Positions 42,497-51,976 are shown, counted from the stretch's first letter. The stretch: 64,000 nt of DNA from CAZSDP01 sp964605665 (GCA_964605665.1 CAZSDP010000007.1:84447-148446); one strand, 5' to 3'. Translations and numbers: made by a program. The notes: generated by a model from the sequence alone, not told the origin.

Positions 42497-45061
42497 TCAA
42501 TCGCTTGTCTGGCTGCGAGCGCGAGCCGCGATCGAACGAAGCTGTGAGATCAGCCCTTCCTCCTCGGCGGGCGCTTCTGCCCAGATCTCTTCGGCAAGAG
42601 GGTCGCCTTCATTCGCGAGTGCGAAGAGGCCCAAGACTGTTCGGTCACTTGGTTCTAGATCTTCGACAGTATTCAAGGCGGCTTCAAGGGCTGCGACTCG
42701 ACCTGAAGGAGAGAGCTCCCGCCAATTGACCGGCCGATTGGCTTGATCGATCGTGACGATCAGGCGCGATTCTGTAAGCGAGCGAAGTTTGACCTGTTGC
42801 TCTTCTCCGTCAGCTCTTTCCAAGGTGACTCGGACTTCCACCTGGCCGAGTGATTCCCCGAGCCGATCGAGTGCTTTGGAGAGCCCTTTCATCACGACCG
42901 TCAATTCATCGACGAACTGCTTCTCACTTTGATTCAGCTTGGTTCTTAACGAGATGCCGAAGTTGTCTGTGGCAGCGCGCAATGTACTGCGATCAGAGGC
43001 TGCCCACAGCTTCCAGGCGGCGGCGACCGCTTGGCCAAGTGGGTCGATCGCTGGAGTCTGCGCTTCGCCACCCTGCGCCGCTGAGCGCCGTTGCTCCGCA
43101 ATCCACTCTTGCAGTTTCAGCACTTCGTCGTCGAGGATTGGAGGAGGACGGAAGCGCCGGAGCTGAATCTCAGCGTTGACGAATTCTCCTGACTCAACTT
43201 CCGCTTTGATCAAGTCCTGGAGACGATTCCAATCTTCCTGGGCGAGTTCGAGAATCCGGCTGATTTCTGCTATGCGATCGCGATCCGCGGCGGTTTGCGC
43301 GACAGCACTCTTTAGGTCGGAATTGTTGAGCGTCTCGAGCGCGCGGCGATAGTCCCCATTATCCAGTTGGGTTCGTGCAGTGGATAACTTTGGTCTGATA
43401 CGCAGTTGCGCGTTGCGTTCTCGCGTGGCCTGGTCGCGGATCTGTTTTTCTAGTGAAGCGATGAGCTCCTCTGCCTGATCGACTTCCTTGGAGTCGGAGA
43501 AGTTCTCAATGTAGGACTTCCAAGCTTCGATACTCTCATTTGGACTCAGCGACTTCACTTGTTCAACGGTCTCATTGAAGGCGCGGGTCGCGGATGCCGC
43601 TCTCGCGGCATCGTCTTGTCTCTGTAGCTCTTCTTGCAGCCAGGTATTGAGGGCCGATCGCCGGCTCAACAGGTCTGGTGGCAGGTCGAGGCTCTCCAAC
43701 TCTCGGAGAGCGTCGGTGAGCTTCGTGACGTCGCTTGCTTCTTGATGGTTCTCCGCCAATTCGACCTTGCTCGTCCACTTGTCGAGGAGCTGTTGTCTTG
43801 CTTCCGCATCCCGCCCATGTTGGATGACCCAAGTGGTGATCAGGCCGGTGAGTGCGCAAAGAAGGAGGAGGGCGCCGAACAGCTTCAGCGGGATCTTCGA
43901 CTTTTTCTGCTGGGTGAGGGTGCTGTCACTCTGATTGGCGTAGCGACGCAGCAATGGCTCCAATCGCTCGAGAACGACCGATGCGGACGGGATACGATCA
44001 TTGCGATCCTTCGCCATCATCTCCTCGACCAGCTCGATCACGGGGAGCGGAACGTCTGGAGCCTGCTCTACAAGCGGAGGTGGTTCTTGGCGGATGTGAC
44101 TCAGGATGACTTCTCGGGGGGTTGAACCGCGATAGGGAGTTCGACCGCAGAGCATTTGGTAGAAGCTCACTCCCAGAGCGTAGATGTCAGCTCGGTGGTC
44201 GATGTCTTTTCCACGGGCTTGCTCAGGGGCGATGTAGTGCGGCGAGCCGCTCACTCCATCTTTCTGGCTGACTCCCGATTCACCTTCTCCAAACCGAGCG
44301 ATTCCCAAATCGCCGATCTTGACGATTTGTTCACTTCCGATCATCAGGTTGCCGGGTTTGATGTCTCGGTGAACGAGCCCCTTCAGCTCCGCATACTGTA
44401 ATCCGAGAGCGGCATCTCTGACTACTTCGAGAGCTCGTATGAGGGGGAGGCGATCTTCCTTGTTCAGAAGCTCCTCGACGCTGCCATGCGGGATGTATTC
44501 CATCGAATAGAAGTAGATCGACTCCTCGACCCCGACATCGTAAACCTGAACGATGTTCGGATGGCTGAGCGCTCCAGCAGCACGTGCTTCCCGTATGAAA
44601 AGATTGATGAAACTCTGATTCTCAACGAGATGTGGGGCGAGAATTTTAATGGCGACCGTGCGATCGAGCGATAGTTGTAACGCTCGATACACAGTTCCCA
44701 TGCCCCCGCGGCCGATTCGATCCTCAATCCGATAGCCGGACACTTCGCGTCCGAGAAGTGGATGTGGTTTCTCTCCGACAAAGGTGAGGAGGACTCCTCC
44801 GATCGCGATTCGGTCATTCGCACTCAGCACCGTTGGTTTTTCGATGCGTTGACCGTTGAGAAGCACCCCGTTCTTACTTCCGAGGTCTTTGAGGACGAAC
44901 TTCCCCTCAGAGTGCTCGATCTTGAAGTGACGGCGACTCGCCATCTCATCGCGTATTGGAATCTGCGCCGAGGAGTCTCGGCCCGCAACGCACTCTGCAT
45001 TCGTCTTCAACGGATATGTTTGGCCCTTGTCGGGACCATTCTCGATGACGATTTGCGGCAC
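42497..45061 (-). CDS. FHA domain - serine/threonine kinase - transmembrane protein
   Basis: 854 aa, one chain with three parts. Residues ~5-95: FHA domain, a phosphothreonine reader, with R28, S42-R-R-H45 and N64-G65 in place. Residues ~110-365: Hanks-type kinase with the glycine loop GRGGMGTVYRA, the lysine in VAIKIL, HRDIKPGNLM, a DLG in place of DFG (IGDLGIARF) and APEQARG. Residues ~393-414: one membrane helix (LKLFGALLLLCALTGLITTWVI). The remaining ~440 residues are mostly coiled-coil-like (ELESLDLPPDLLSRRSAL, DQAEELIASLEKQIRDQATRERN) and would be extracytoplasmic. The FHA-first order is unusual for bacterial kinases, which mostly start with the kinase domain. It stands alone on the minus strand between yggS and pnp. 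Confidence 0.93.
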   Translation of the reverse strand: MPQIVIENGPDKGQTYPLKTNAECVAGRDSSAQIPIRDEMASRRHFKIEHSEGKFVLKDLGSKNGVLLNGQRIEKPTVLSANDRIAIGGVLLTFVGEKPHPLLGREVSGYRIEDRIGRGGMGTVYRALQLSLDRTVAIKILAPHLVENQSFINLFIREARAAGALSHPNIVQVYDVGVEESIYFYSMEYIPHGSVEELLNKEDRLPLIRALEVVRDAALGLQYAELKGLVHRDIKPGNLMIGSEQIVKIGDLGIARFGEGESGVSQKDGVSGSPHYIAPEQARGKDIDHRADIYALGVSFYQMLCGRTPYRGSTPREVILSHIRQEPPPLVEQAPDVPLPVIELVEEMMAKDRNDRIPSASVVLERLEPLLRRYANQSDSTLTQQKKSKIPLKLFGALLLLCALTGLITTWVIQHGRDAEARQQLLDKWTSKVELAENHQEASDVTKLTDALRELESLDLPPDLLSRRSALNTWLQEELQRQDDAARAASATRAFNETVEQVKSLSPNESIEAWKSYIENFSDSKEVDQAEELIASLEKQIRDQATRERNAQLRIRPKLSTARTQLDNGDYRRALETLNNSDLKSAVAQTAADRDRIAEISRILELAQEDWNRLQDLIKAEVESGEFVNAEIQLRRFRPPPILDDEVLKLQEWIAEQRRSAAQGGEAQTPAIDPLGQAVAAAWKLWAASDRSTLRAATDNFGISLRTKLNQSEKQFVDELTVVMKGLSKALDRLGESLGQVEVRVTLERADGEEQQVKLRSLTESRLIVTIDQANRPVNWRELSPSGRVAALEAALNTVEDLEPSDRTVLGLFALANEGDPLAEEIWAEAPAEEEGLISQLRSIAARARSQTSD

Positions 45062-45204
45062 GATTTGATCTCCAGTGCAGGGGCTCGCGCTTTTCGGCGG
45101 GATCTCTCAAAATTTACAGACGGCTCTTTACCAGGTGGACTAAGAGTCTTCGACGCAAGGCGCGGCTTTTAAGGCCGATTTGAGTCGATGTATGGGAAGA
45201 CCAC

Positions 45205-45921
45205 TCATCCGGCCTCTCCACTGTACAGTATTCGGCCCAGTCGAAGGAGGGTCGCTCCCTCTTCTACGGCGACTTCAAAATCGTTCGACATCCCCATCGA
45301 GAGCTCGTTGAAGTGGTCTGCTGCCTCGGCAGGAAGGCTCTCACGGATTCTCTCCTTGAGCTCACGGAGAGCTTGAAACACCAGGCGTGAAGTATCGAGG
45401 TCACCGATGGGGGCCATCGTCATCAACCCAGTGATGCGCAAATTCTGCAGCTGCTCAGTCCAGGCGAGGATTTGCTCAGTCGCCTCGAATGGGGCGAGAC
45501 CGCCTTTCGAACTCTCTCCGGAGACGTTGACTTGAACGAGTACATCGAGGGGGGGGGAGCCTCGTTCCTCGAGAAAACGATCGATCTGTCGAGCAAGTCG
45601 GTCTGAGTCGAGGGAGTGCAGACAAGAGACTCTCGGAATGACGGTGGCGACCTTGTTTCGCTGCAGATGCCCGATGAAGTGCCAGCCCTCCTGATCTTCT
45701 GCAATCCCCACTTTTTGCTCCAAGTCCTGGGCTCGATTTTCGCCGAGAGGGCCGAAGTCCTCTCCGCGCAGCGTGGAGCAATCGTCGGCGGATAGGTATT
45801 TTGAAACGACCACGATCTGAGGGCACGAGCGATTCCCCGCCACTTCAGCGATGCGTGATTCAATCTTTGCGAGTCGATCGCGGAATGCTGCGAGGTCGAG
45901 CTCAAAGGAAGCCTTCGCCAT
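45205..45921 (-). CDS. yggS: PLP homeostasis protein, YggS/PROSC family
   Basis: 238 aa alanine-racemase-like TIM barrel that binds pyridoxal phosphate and buffers it; no known catalysis. VVVSKYLSADDCSTL carries the PLP lysine (family AVSKTK), GENRAQDLEQKV, HFIGHLQRNKV, VNVSGESSKGG and GLMTMAP (family GLM) follow, then SMGMSNDFEVAVEEGATLLRLGRILYG-like end. It starts nine bases after the dnaE stop on the same strand, so it is probably co-transcribed with dnaE. In many bacteria yggS is beside dcw genes; here the dcw cluster is 5 kb away on the other side of dnaE. Confidence 0.94.
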   Translation of the reverse strand: MAKASFELDLAAFRDRLAKIESRIAEVAGNRSCPQIVVVSKYLSADDCSTLRGEDFGPLGENRAQDLEQKVGIAEDQEGWHFIGHLQRNKVATVIPRVSCLHSLDSDRLARQIDRFLEERGSPPLDVLVQVNVSGESSKGGLAPFEATEQILAWTEQLQNLRITGLMTMAPIGDLDTSRLVFQALRELKERIRESLPAEAADHFNELSMGMSNDFEVAVEEGATLLRLGRILYSGEAG

Positions 45922-45930
45922 TCTTGACTT

Positions 45931-48900
45931 CTAACTCCGCTCGATCAGTACAGCATTCTCTCCGATCATCTCTCGCAACTCAGCGAGTAGCTCCGGAGTC
46001 GGCTGAATATTGAGGCTCGCATCGCTTCTCACGACCCAGCGAGAGTCATGCTGCCCGTGAAAAATCAGGGAGGTGGGAACATCGCCGGAGTGTCGCCGAA
46101 GAACATCTTTGACTCGGAAGAGAAGGTCTTCCGAAGTTTCGGAGATGTTGAATGAGAGCCCGATGCGGCGGCCGAGACGCTGGCAGGCCTCCTCGACCGG
46201 GATGATACTCTCAGCCCGAATCTGCGTGCGATCTTCAGTAACCTCTGCCGTTCCGGTGACGATGATCACGCGGTCTTCAGCGAGTATTGAGCTGACTTCT
46301 TGGAAGATCTTTGGAAAGACGACAACCTCGAGCGAACCACTTCGGTCTTCCGCTCCGAGGATGGCCATCTGGTCACCTTTTCTCGTTTGCCTGGCTCGGA
46401 GCTTATGGATCATCAACCCGAGCGTGACATTTTGGCCATCGATGGACTCGTCGAGATCTCGGACCAAATGGCTCCGAAAGGGGAGCAATTCATGGTCTCG
46501 ACGGTCGAGCGGATGCCCCGTCAGGTAGAACCCGAGAGATGACTTCTCTGCCGCAAGTCGCTCCAACTCTGTCCACTCGGGAACCTCTGGATAGCGCTCT
46601 TCTGCGGGTTGCGGCTCGCCTCCTTCCCCTCCGAAGAGGGACAACTGACCCGCTCGCTTCTCCGCTTGGATTCGACTTCCTTCATCGATGGCTTCCTTCA
46701 CGGAGGTGTGCATCCGAGCTCGCGAAGGACCGAGAGTATCGAAGGCACCGGCAGAGATCAGTTGCTCGACGACGGTCTTGTTGACCGCCTTAAGGTCGAC
46801 TCGCGCCGCAAGATCGAATGTCGATGAGTAAGGACCGCCCCGTGATCGTTCAGAGAGGATGGCTTCGACTGCCTTCTCTCCGATTCCCTTGAGTGCGACG
46901 AGGCCATAGATGATCTGGCCACCTTTGACGGTGAAATTGAGTCCAGAGTCGTTCACCGATGGGGGGCAAACATCGATCTCGAGGCGCCTTGCTTCTTCGA
47001 TGTACTCGACCATTTTGTCGACCGCGGTGATGTGGCAACTCATCACTGCAGCGAGGAACGCAGAGGTGTGATTTGCCTTGAGCCAGGCGGTTCTGTAGCT
47101 GATCAGAGCATAGGCAGTCGAGTGAGACTTGTTGAATCCGTACTTAGCGAAGTGCTCAATTTGCTCGAAGATCTTCTCTGCACTTCTTCTTGAGATGTCG
47201 TTTTTCTCGGCGCCGTCGCAGAACTGCTTTTTGAACTTTGCCAAGATCTCTGGCTTCTTTTTCCCCATCGCTTTGCGCAGAGAGTCTGCCTCGTTCATCG
47301 AAAAGCCAGCGAGATCGTGAGCGATCCTCATCACTTGTTCTTGATAAAGGATGACTCCATTTGTCGATCCCAAGATGGGTGCGAGAGAATCGTCGATGTA
47401 TTCGAGTGCTTCTCGTCCATGTTTACGGTCACAGAATGTGTTGTGCATGCCGCTGCCGAGTGGACCTGGACGATAGAGTGCGAGCACGGCGATGATGTCT
47501 TCGAAGCGGTCTGGCTTGAGATTGCGCAGTAGTTCCCGCATCCCATTCGACTCGAGCTGGAAGACACCTGTTGTGTCGGCGTTTTCTAGCAGCTGATATG
47601 TCGCTTCATCATCGAGAGGAAGGGCTTCAATGTCGATCTCCTCGCCCGTTTCCTCTTTGATGATTTTTAGTGCACGATCGATGATCGTCAGGGTTCTCAA
47701 ACCGAGGAAGTCCATCTTGAGCAGGCCGAGCCCCTCGAGAATTTCCATCGGATACTGGGTCGTGATGTCGTCGCCATTGCGCTGAAGCGGAATCACTTCG
47801 GTCAAGGGGCGGTCGCAGATCACGACCCCTGCGGCATGAGTCGAGCAGTGGCGATTCAGTCCCTCGAGGCGCATGCCGACTTCGAAGAGCTCTCGGTAAC
47901 GAGCGTCTTCGGCCCACTCCGCGAGCTGCGGTTCTTGCTCAACCGCTTCCCCCAGCTTGATTCCCAGAGTGTCGGGAATCTTCTTCGCAATCATGTCGAC
48001 TTCTTTGAGTGGAATACCGAGTGCCCGACCGACGTCTCGGATCACCGCCTTCGCAGCCATCGTTCCGAAGGTGACAATTTGGCAAACCCGATCTTCTCCA
48101 TATTTATCGCGAACGTACTCGATGATCTGCTCTCGACCGTCCATGCAGAAATCGATGTCGATATCGGGCATCGAGATTCGATCAGAGTTGAGGAATCGCT
48201 CGAAGATCAGGTCGTATTCGAGGGGGCAGAGGTCGGTGATACCGAGGCAATAGGAAACGAGCGATCCCACCGCGGATCCCCGACCAGGACCGACTGGTAC
48301 GCCAGCTTCCCGTGAATAACGAATGAAGTCCCAGGTGATCAAGAAGTAGGAGGTGAAGCCCATCGACTCGATCACCTCCATTTCATACTTCAGCCGTTCT
48401 CGAGCCTCTTCCGTCGGTTCGGGGTACCGGTCCGCGAAACCCTCTCCGACAATCTCGCGGAAGAGGGCGAGGTTCTGCTCGTCTGCAACTTCTGGCAAAC
48501 GTGCTTTCGCTTCTTCGTCGGTGAGATCTGCGCCCTGAAAAACGGGCAGATACTGCGTATCTTTGGGGATCTCGAAGGTGCACATCGCAGCGATTTCATC
48601 GGTGTTGGTGATCGCTTCTGGGAAGTCACCGAAGAGCTGGGTCATCTCTGCACCTGACCGGAAGTAGAATTGGTCGGTGTCAAAGGACATGCGGTCTTGG
48701 TCGTCGATCGTCGTTCCGGTGTTGATGCAGAGGTGGACTTCTTGGGCGCGAGCGTCTTTTTTCGTCAGATAGTGAATGTCATTGGTCGCGACGAGAGGAA
48801 GACCGAGTTTTCTTGCAAGTCCTGGCACCTTTTCCAGCACTCGACGTTGCTCAGGTAATCCATGATCTTGGATCTCTAGGAAGAAACGATCCTTCGCAAA

Positions 48901-49422
48901 GAGATCCATGTATCGCTTCGCGCACGCTTCAGCTTTCTCATCATCGCCATGCAAGAGGGCGCGATTCACTTCGCTCGAGAGGCAGGCCGACATCCCGATG
49001 ATGCCTTCAGAGTGTTTTGCGAGAACCTCGTGATCGATGCGTGGCTTGTAGTAGAACCCATCGACGAAGGCGCTGCTGGTCAGTTCCAAGAGGTTTCGAT
49101 ATCCCGTTTCGTTCTCCGCGAGAAGAACGAGGTGGAAGTAGTTTGACCCATCTTCACTTCGCGTTTTGTCGAGCCGACTCCCTGCGGTGATATAGGCTTC
49201 CATACCGATGATCGGTTTGATCCCCGCTTCTCGGCACCGGTGATGAAATTCCACTGCACCATACATGTTGCCGTGGTCGGTCAGCGCGAGCGCGCCCATC
49301 CCATGGTCTGCTGCGCTTCGAACGAGGTTCGGAATGGTGATGACCCCGTCGAGAAGGCTGAAATGGCTGTGGACGTGGAGATGCTGAAATCGATCAGCAA
49401 TCTTGGAATTTACGGCAACCAT
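45931..49422 (-). CDS. dnaE: DNA polymerase III alpha subunit
   Basis: Replicative polymerase, 1163 aa, DnaE1 type. PHP domain at the N-terminus with FQHLHVHSHFSLLDGVITI and ALTDHGNMYGAVEFH, metal-site residues apparently intact. The palm has GRGSAVGSLVSYCLGITDLCP and the catalytic aspartates in MPDIDIDFCMDGREQIIEYV. The fingers include YQEQVMRIAHDLAGFSMNEADSLRKAMGKKK and FNKSHSTAYALISYRTAWLKANH. A tandem helix-hairpin-helix (GLVALKGIGEKAVEAIL) and a C-terminal OB fold (VTLGLMIHKLRARQTRKGDQMAIL) complete it. Divergent from the zinc-ribbon gene at 49583. Confidence 0.97.
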   Translation of the reverse strand: MVAVNSKIADRFQHLHVHSHFSLLDGVITIPNLVRSAADHGMGALALTDHGNMYGAVEFHHRCREAGIKPIIGMEAYITAGSRLDKTRSEDGSNYFHLVLLAENETGYRNLLELTSSAFVDGFYYKPRIDHEVLAKHSEGIIGMSACLSSEVNRALLHGDDEKAEACAKRYMDLFAKDRFFLEIQDHGLPEQRRVLEKVPGLARKLGLPLVATNDIHYLTKKDARAQEVHLCINTGTTIDDQDRMSFDTDQFYFRSGAEMTQLFGDFPEAITNTDEIAAMCTFEIPKDTQYLPVFQGADLTDEEAKARLPEVADEQNLALFREIVGEGFADRYPEPTEEARERLKYEMEVIESMGFTSYFLITWDFIRYSREAGVPVGPGRGSAVGSLVSYCLGITDLCPLEYDLIFERFLNSDRISMPDIDIDFCMDGREQIIEYVRDKYGEDRVCQIVTFGTMAAKAVIRDVGRALGIPLKEVDMIAKKIPDTLGIKLGEAVEQEPQLAEWAEDARYRELFEVGMRLEGLNRHCSTHAAGVVICDRPLTEVIPLQRNGDDITTQYPMEILEGLGLLKMDFLGLRTLTIIDRALKIIKEETGEEIDIEALPLDDEATYQLLENADTTGVFQLESNGMRELLRNLKPDRFEDIIAVLALYRPGPLGSGMHNTFCDRKHGREALEYIDDSLAPILGSTNGVILYQEQVMRIAHDLAGFSMNEADSLRKAMGKKKPEILAKFKKQFCDGAEKNDISRRSAEKIFEQIEHFAKYGFNKSHSTAYALISYRTAWLKANHTSAFLAAVMSCHITAVDKMVEYIEEARRLEIDVCPPSVNDSGLNFTVKGGQIIYGLVALKGIGEKAVEAILSERSRGGPYSSTFDLAARVDLKAVNKTVVEQLISAGAFDTLGPSRARMHTSVKEAIDEGSRIQAEKRAGQLSLFGGEGGEPQPAEERYPEVPEWTELERLAAEKSSLGFYLTGHPLDRRDHELLPFRSHLVRDLDESIDGQNVTLGLMIHKLRARQTRKGDQMAILGAEDRSGSLEVVVFPKIFQEVSSILAEDRVIIVTGTAEVTEDRTQIRAESIIPVEEACQRLGRRIGLSFNISETSEDLLFRVKDVLRRHSGDVPTSLIFHGQHDSRWVVRSDASLNIQPTPELLAELREMIGENAVLIERS

Positions 49423-49582
49423 GGAGCTCCTTCGCTGGCTGGAAGCCGCATTAGAGAGGAACCAACACCAGGTCGCCAGGTGATCCGCCCGGAGGGCTGA
49501 ACGGACGTGATCTGTCCACCGGTGTTCCCCGAGAATTGTCCACGGTCTTGATCAGCGGTGAAGGGCACGGCAAACTTCTCTC

Positions 49583-49789
49583 ATGTCGGAGATCCCAGCA
49601 CGCGATCGCTACTTTGTGACCGTCCACTTCCGCTGCTGTAACGTGGTCAATAGAGTCTATTTCCGCCACGGTTGCTCCGAGGCGGAAGGCCGTTGTCCCC
49701 GCTGCCTCGGGGTGATTCGTTTTCAGATTCGAGAGGACGCCCAATATGACGGACGGTTCTTCGCCGCCGAACTCGACAGCCATGGATGA
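49583..49789 (+). CDS. Small CCxxC zinc-ribbon-like protein
   Basis: 68 aa. RYFVTVHFRCCNVVNRVYFRHG...GRCPRCLGVIRFQIR places two cysteines in a CC pair and two in a CPRC knuckle, a plausible zinc site. Small proteins with the order hydrophobic-strand, RCCNV, R-YF-, G-CPRC and a final strand occur in Planctomycetota as far as I recall, with unknown function. The ribosome-binding site is poor. It is followed by the next zinc-binding gene with a short overlap (8 bases if that gene starts at 49782), which supports it being real. Divergent from dnaE. Confidence 0.6.
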   Translation: MSEIPARDRYFVTVHFRCCNVVNRVYFRHGCSEAEGRCPRCLGVIRFQIREDAQYDGRFFAAELDSHG

Positions 49790-50702
49790 GTCTCCGCAAC
49801 CGGCGGCCGATATTCCCCCCACAAGCCTGCCAGATTTAGCAGCTTCTAGCGCTCCGCAGGGGGAGGAGTCTTCCAGCGACGATCGGGAAGCGAATGGGGT
49901 CGACTCGGTGCAAGGGGCGCATGGCGACGCTGAGGCCTTCCAACCCGATACCTCGCAATCGGAGGGGGAGTCACCCGCGGATCGGGAAGAGGCGGAGACC
50001 TCTGATCGAAGTCACGCTGGAGGCCGCCTCCCCTTCGCCCGGAGAATTGAGGATCCGCAACGGGTGGATGGTGGAGGGCGTTGGAGTGTGGACTCCACTC
50101 GTCGACGTTGTTGCCGTTGTCACAAGGACTTACCCGATGATCAGACATTCGATACGGTGCTCGAGCCCGCCACTGTAACTGAGGAAGGTCAGGAGGCCGC
50201 GGGAGAGCGCCCGATCGAGCCGAAGAGGGAAGAGGCTTCCGATCTCTTCGCTCGGCGTGATTACTGCGCTCTGTGCTTTCAAACCGATCCTCCAGCGACC
50301 TACTTCGCTCACTGGAGACGGGTACTGCCCCCTCCAGTCGGGGGGCCGAAGAAGGTTGTGAATCTGGCGAGTCTGCTCTCTCACTTTCACCAGCTGGTGG
50401 AGACGCCTGCTGTGAGTGAATCGGAGCGGGGGGACGACGCTGGAAAAGGAACGGCTGAGTCGACGGCGAGTCCACCGCTCGAACCTCATGTCCCCACTCT
50501 CTCACCCGAGCGTCTTCGGTTGGCCTATCTGCTCGCCCTTTTCCTGGTCCGCAGGCGGATGCTGAAGTGGGAAACGGTGGGGGAGGAGGCGCTTCGATTG
50601 CGCTGCAAAGAGAGTGATCGGCCAGTCGATCTACCATTACCCGCGATGTCGAAAGAGGCTCTCGAAGAAGCGATGGCGCAATTCGAAGACCTCTTCCGCT
50701 AG
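49782..50702 (+). CDS. Hypothetical protein with split CxxC zinc-binding motifs
   Basis: 306 aa from the ATG at 49782; an in-frame ATG at 49746 adds 12 residues. The first ~95 residues are a low-complexity Ser/Glu/Pro/Asp tail. The core begins TRRRCCRCHKDLPDDQTFDTVL and, after ~60 residues, DLFARRDYCALCFQ, giving two cysteine pairs that could bind one zinc. FAHWRRVLPPPVGGPKKVVNLASLLSHFHQL follows, then a helical end (ERLRLAYLLALFLVRRRMLKWETV). The pattern CRxCG...F-R-DYC--C...WR--VP is one I associate with Planctomycetota hypotheticals. No enzymatic motif. It overlaps the small zinc-ribbon gene, so the two probably function together. Confidence 0.65.
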   Translation: MDESPQPAADIPPTSLPDLAASSAPQGEESSSDDREANGVDSVQGAHGDAEAFQPDTSQSEGESPADREEAETSDRSHAGGRLPFARRIEDPQRVDGGGRWSVDSTRRRCCRCHKDLPDDQTFDTVLEPATVTEEGQEAAGERPIEPKREEASDLFARRDYCALCFQTDPPATYFAHWRRVLPPPVGGPKKVVNLASLLSHFHQLVETPAVSESERGDDAGKGTAESTASPPLEPHVPTLSPERLRLAYLLALFLVRRRMLKWETVGEEALRLRCKESDRPVDLPLPAMSKEALEEAMAQFEDLFR

Positions 50703-51419
50703 GGGGCGAGAGCGATCGATCGGGTCTTTGGCGCCTCCTTTTTGGGAGCGCGTCGAGGGGCTGATCTCGCTCGCGTCAGTCGCGCGCCCACATCGCTCCC
50801 TCCAGCCTCCCTTCCCCCGCTTCACGACTCCACTTCGCTCTGATTTCCGTGGGGCTCATCGCAGATCGGCTTCCCAGCTGACGAGCCCTCTCCACTTTCT
50901 CCCCCTCTCACACCCCCGGTGATCCTCGGTCCTCTTGGTCAGGAGGGCCCCGATGCGCAATTTTCGCCGAAATTTGCCGCGATTGAACTTTGCTATAAGC
51001 TTCCTAAATAGTTGTCATTATTGCGCTTATGGTTGTCTGTGCGTTGGGCGATGTCCGCGAAACTCACATTCGGAGTGTTTGCTGCGCGGATTCGGGAGAT
51101 CGGCGCAAAAAAAAGGGGGTCTGCCGTTCCCCAAGATCTTGGGGGCCCCCAGCGAGGTTGCGGTAGAGGTAGCGGTTGGCGGGTCAGGATGGGCTGTATT
51201 CCCCAATCGACCATTGACGGTGGGGGCCAGTGGCATATTTTGGGGGGCTGAGGGAGGCAAGTGGAGGCATTTGGAGCTTACCCCTTCGCGTCACCTCTTT
51301 TCTTCCCCCCCGCACTGTCATGAAGAGCGCTCATTGGGAGCGCGCGTGGACAGGTCTGCGGCTTCACCGGAAGGCTCGGGAACCCTGAGTCTTCGCAACG
51401 AGCTCTGGAGACGACACAA
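50703..51419. other. Long leader and promoter region of the dcw cluster
   Basis: 717 bases without a supported gene. It contains an AT-rich island (about 50990-51040) with a possible sigma70-like pair TTGAAC-N16-TAAATA, a 16-base palindrome CCCCAAGATCTTGGGG (51129-51144), and the promoter with TGGG repeats at 51214-51264 just upstream of mraZ. No terminator for the preceding gene was recognised. Confidence 0.55.
51214..51264 (+). promoter_or_regulatory. mraZ promoter with overlapping MraZ-box repeats
   Basis: TTGACG (51214-51219), 16 bases, TATTTT (51236-51241) form a sigma70-like promoter. TGGG begins at 51221, TGGC at 51231 and TGGG at 51241, exactly 10 bases apart, with looser copies AGGG (51251) and GTGG (51261). 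MraZ is known to bind direct TGGGN repeats spaced by five bases near its own promoter; these overlap the spacer and -10, where binding would repress. mraZ starts at 51420, giving a leader of about 170 bases. Confidence 0.7.
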
Positions 51420-51902
51420 ATGGCTGTTGGCTTCATGGGCACGTTTGAACACTCGATCGACGACAAGGGACGAGTGATCGTTCCTTCCAAGTTGAGAGAG
51501 CAGGTGAACCCCGTGGATCAAGCAGCGGGGTTCATTGTGACACACGCACCGGAAGGCTGCCTGTTTCTCTACCTGCCTGAAGACTGGAAAGAGATCAGCA
51601 GCCGGATCGAGAAGTTACCGAAGGGCAAGGCCGGGGTTCGGGCGCTTCAACGGCGCATCTTCTCCAGAGCTGAGCACGTCACTCTCGATCGACAAGGACG
51701 AATCCTGATTCCCGATCGTCTCAGGAATAAGGTTGGGATTCAAAAGGATCTTGTCCTCGCTGGTGCTTGTGACCGGATCGAAGTTTGGTCGAAGGATGCC
51801 TGGGAGAGTCAGGCGGACGACGACGGGGACTACGAGGAACAGCTTGAGACTTACCTCGGAGAGGATGAGCCGGCGCCTGCCACGCCACTCCAAGAGAGCT
51901 GA
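51420..51902 (+). CDS. mraZ: Transcriptional regulator MraZ
   Basis: 160 aa, two AbrB-like swapped-hairpin halves: FEHSIDDKGRVIVPSKLREQV and VTLDRQGRILIPDRLRNKVGI, each with the DxxGRxxxPxxxR signature. Known MraZ proteins form ring oligomers that bind direct repeats in the dcw promoter and repress the cluster, usually opposed by RsmH. The C-terminal ~25 residues are acidic and unique. The ATG at 51420 has GGAGA about nine bases upstream; MGTFEHS at 51435 is also possible. First gene of the dcw cluster, with repeats of the expected spacing upstream. Confidence 0.93.
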   Translation: MAVGFMGTFEHSIDDKGRVIVPSKLREQVNPVDQAAGFIVTHAPEGCLFLYLPEDWKEISSRIEKLPKGKAGVRALQRRIFSRAEHVTLDRQGRILIPDRLRNKVGIQKDLVLAGACDRIEVWSKDAWESQADDDGDYEEQLETYLGEDEPAPATPLQES

Positions 51903-51976
51903 CCGCGCCGAGCTAATCGACAGATCGCACCTCTAGTTGCAGATCTGTCCCAGGGAAACCAGAGGGGATTGGGACA

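Noticed and set aside
51107..51144. Minus-strand terminator-like sequence (G/C stem, eight A on plus) and a 16-base palindrome
   Set aside because: No minus-strand gene lies upstream that it could terminate; kept only as a note on the intergenic region.
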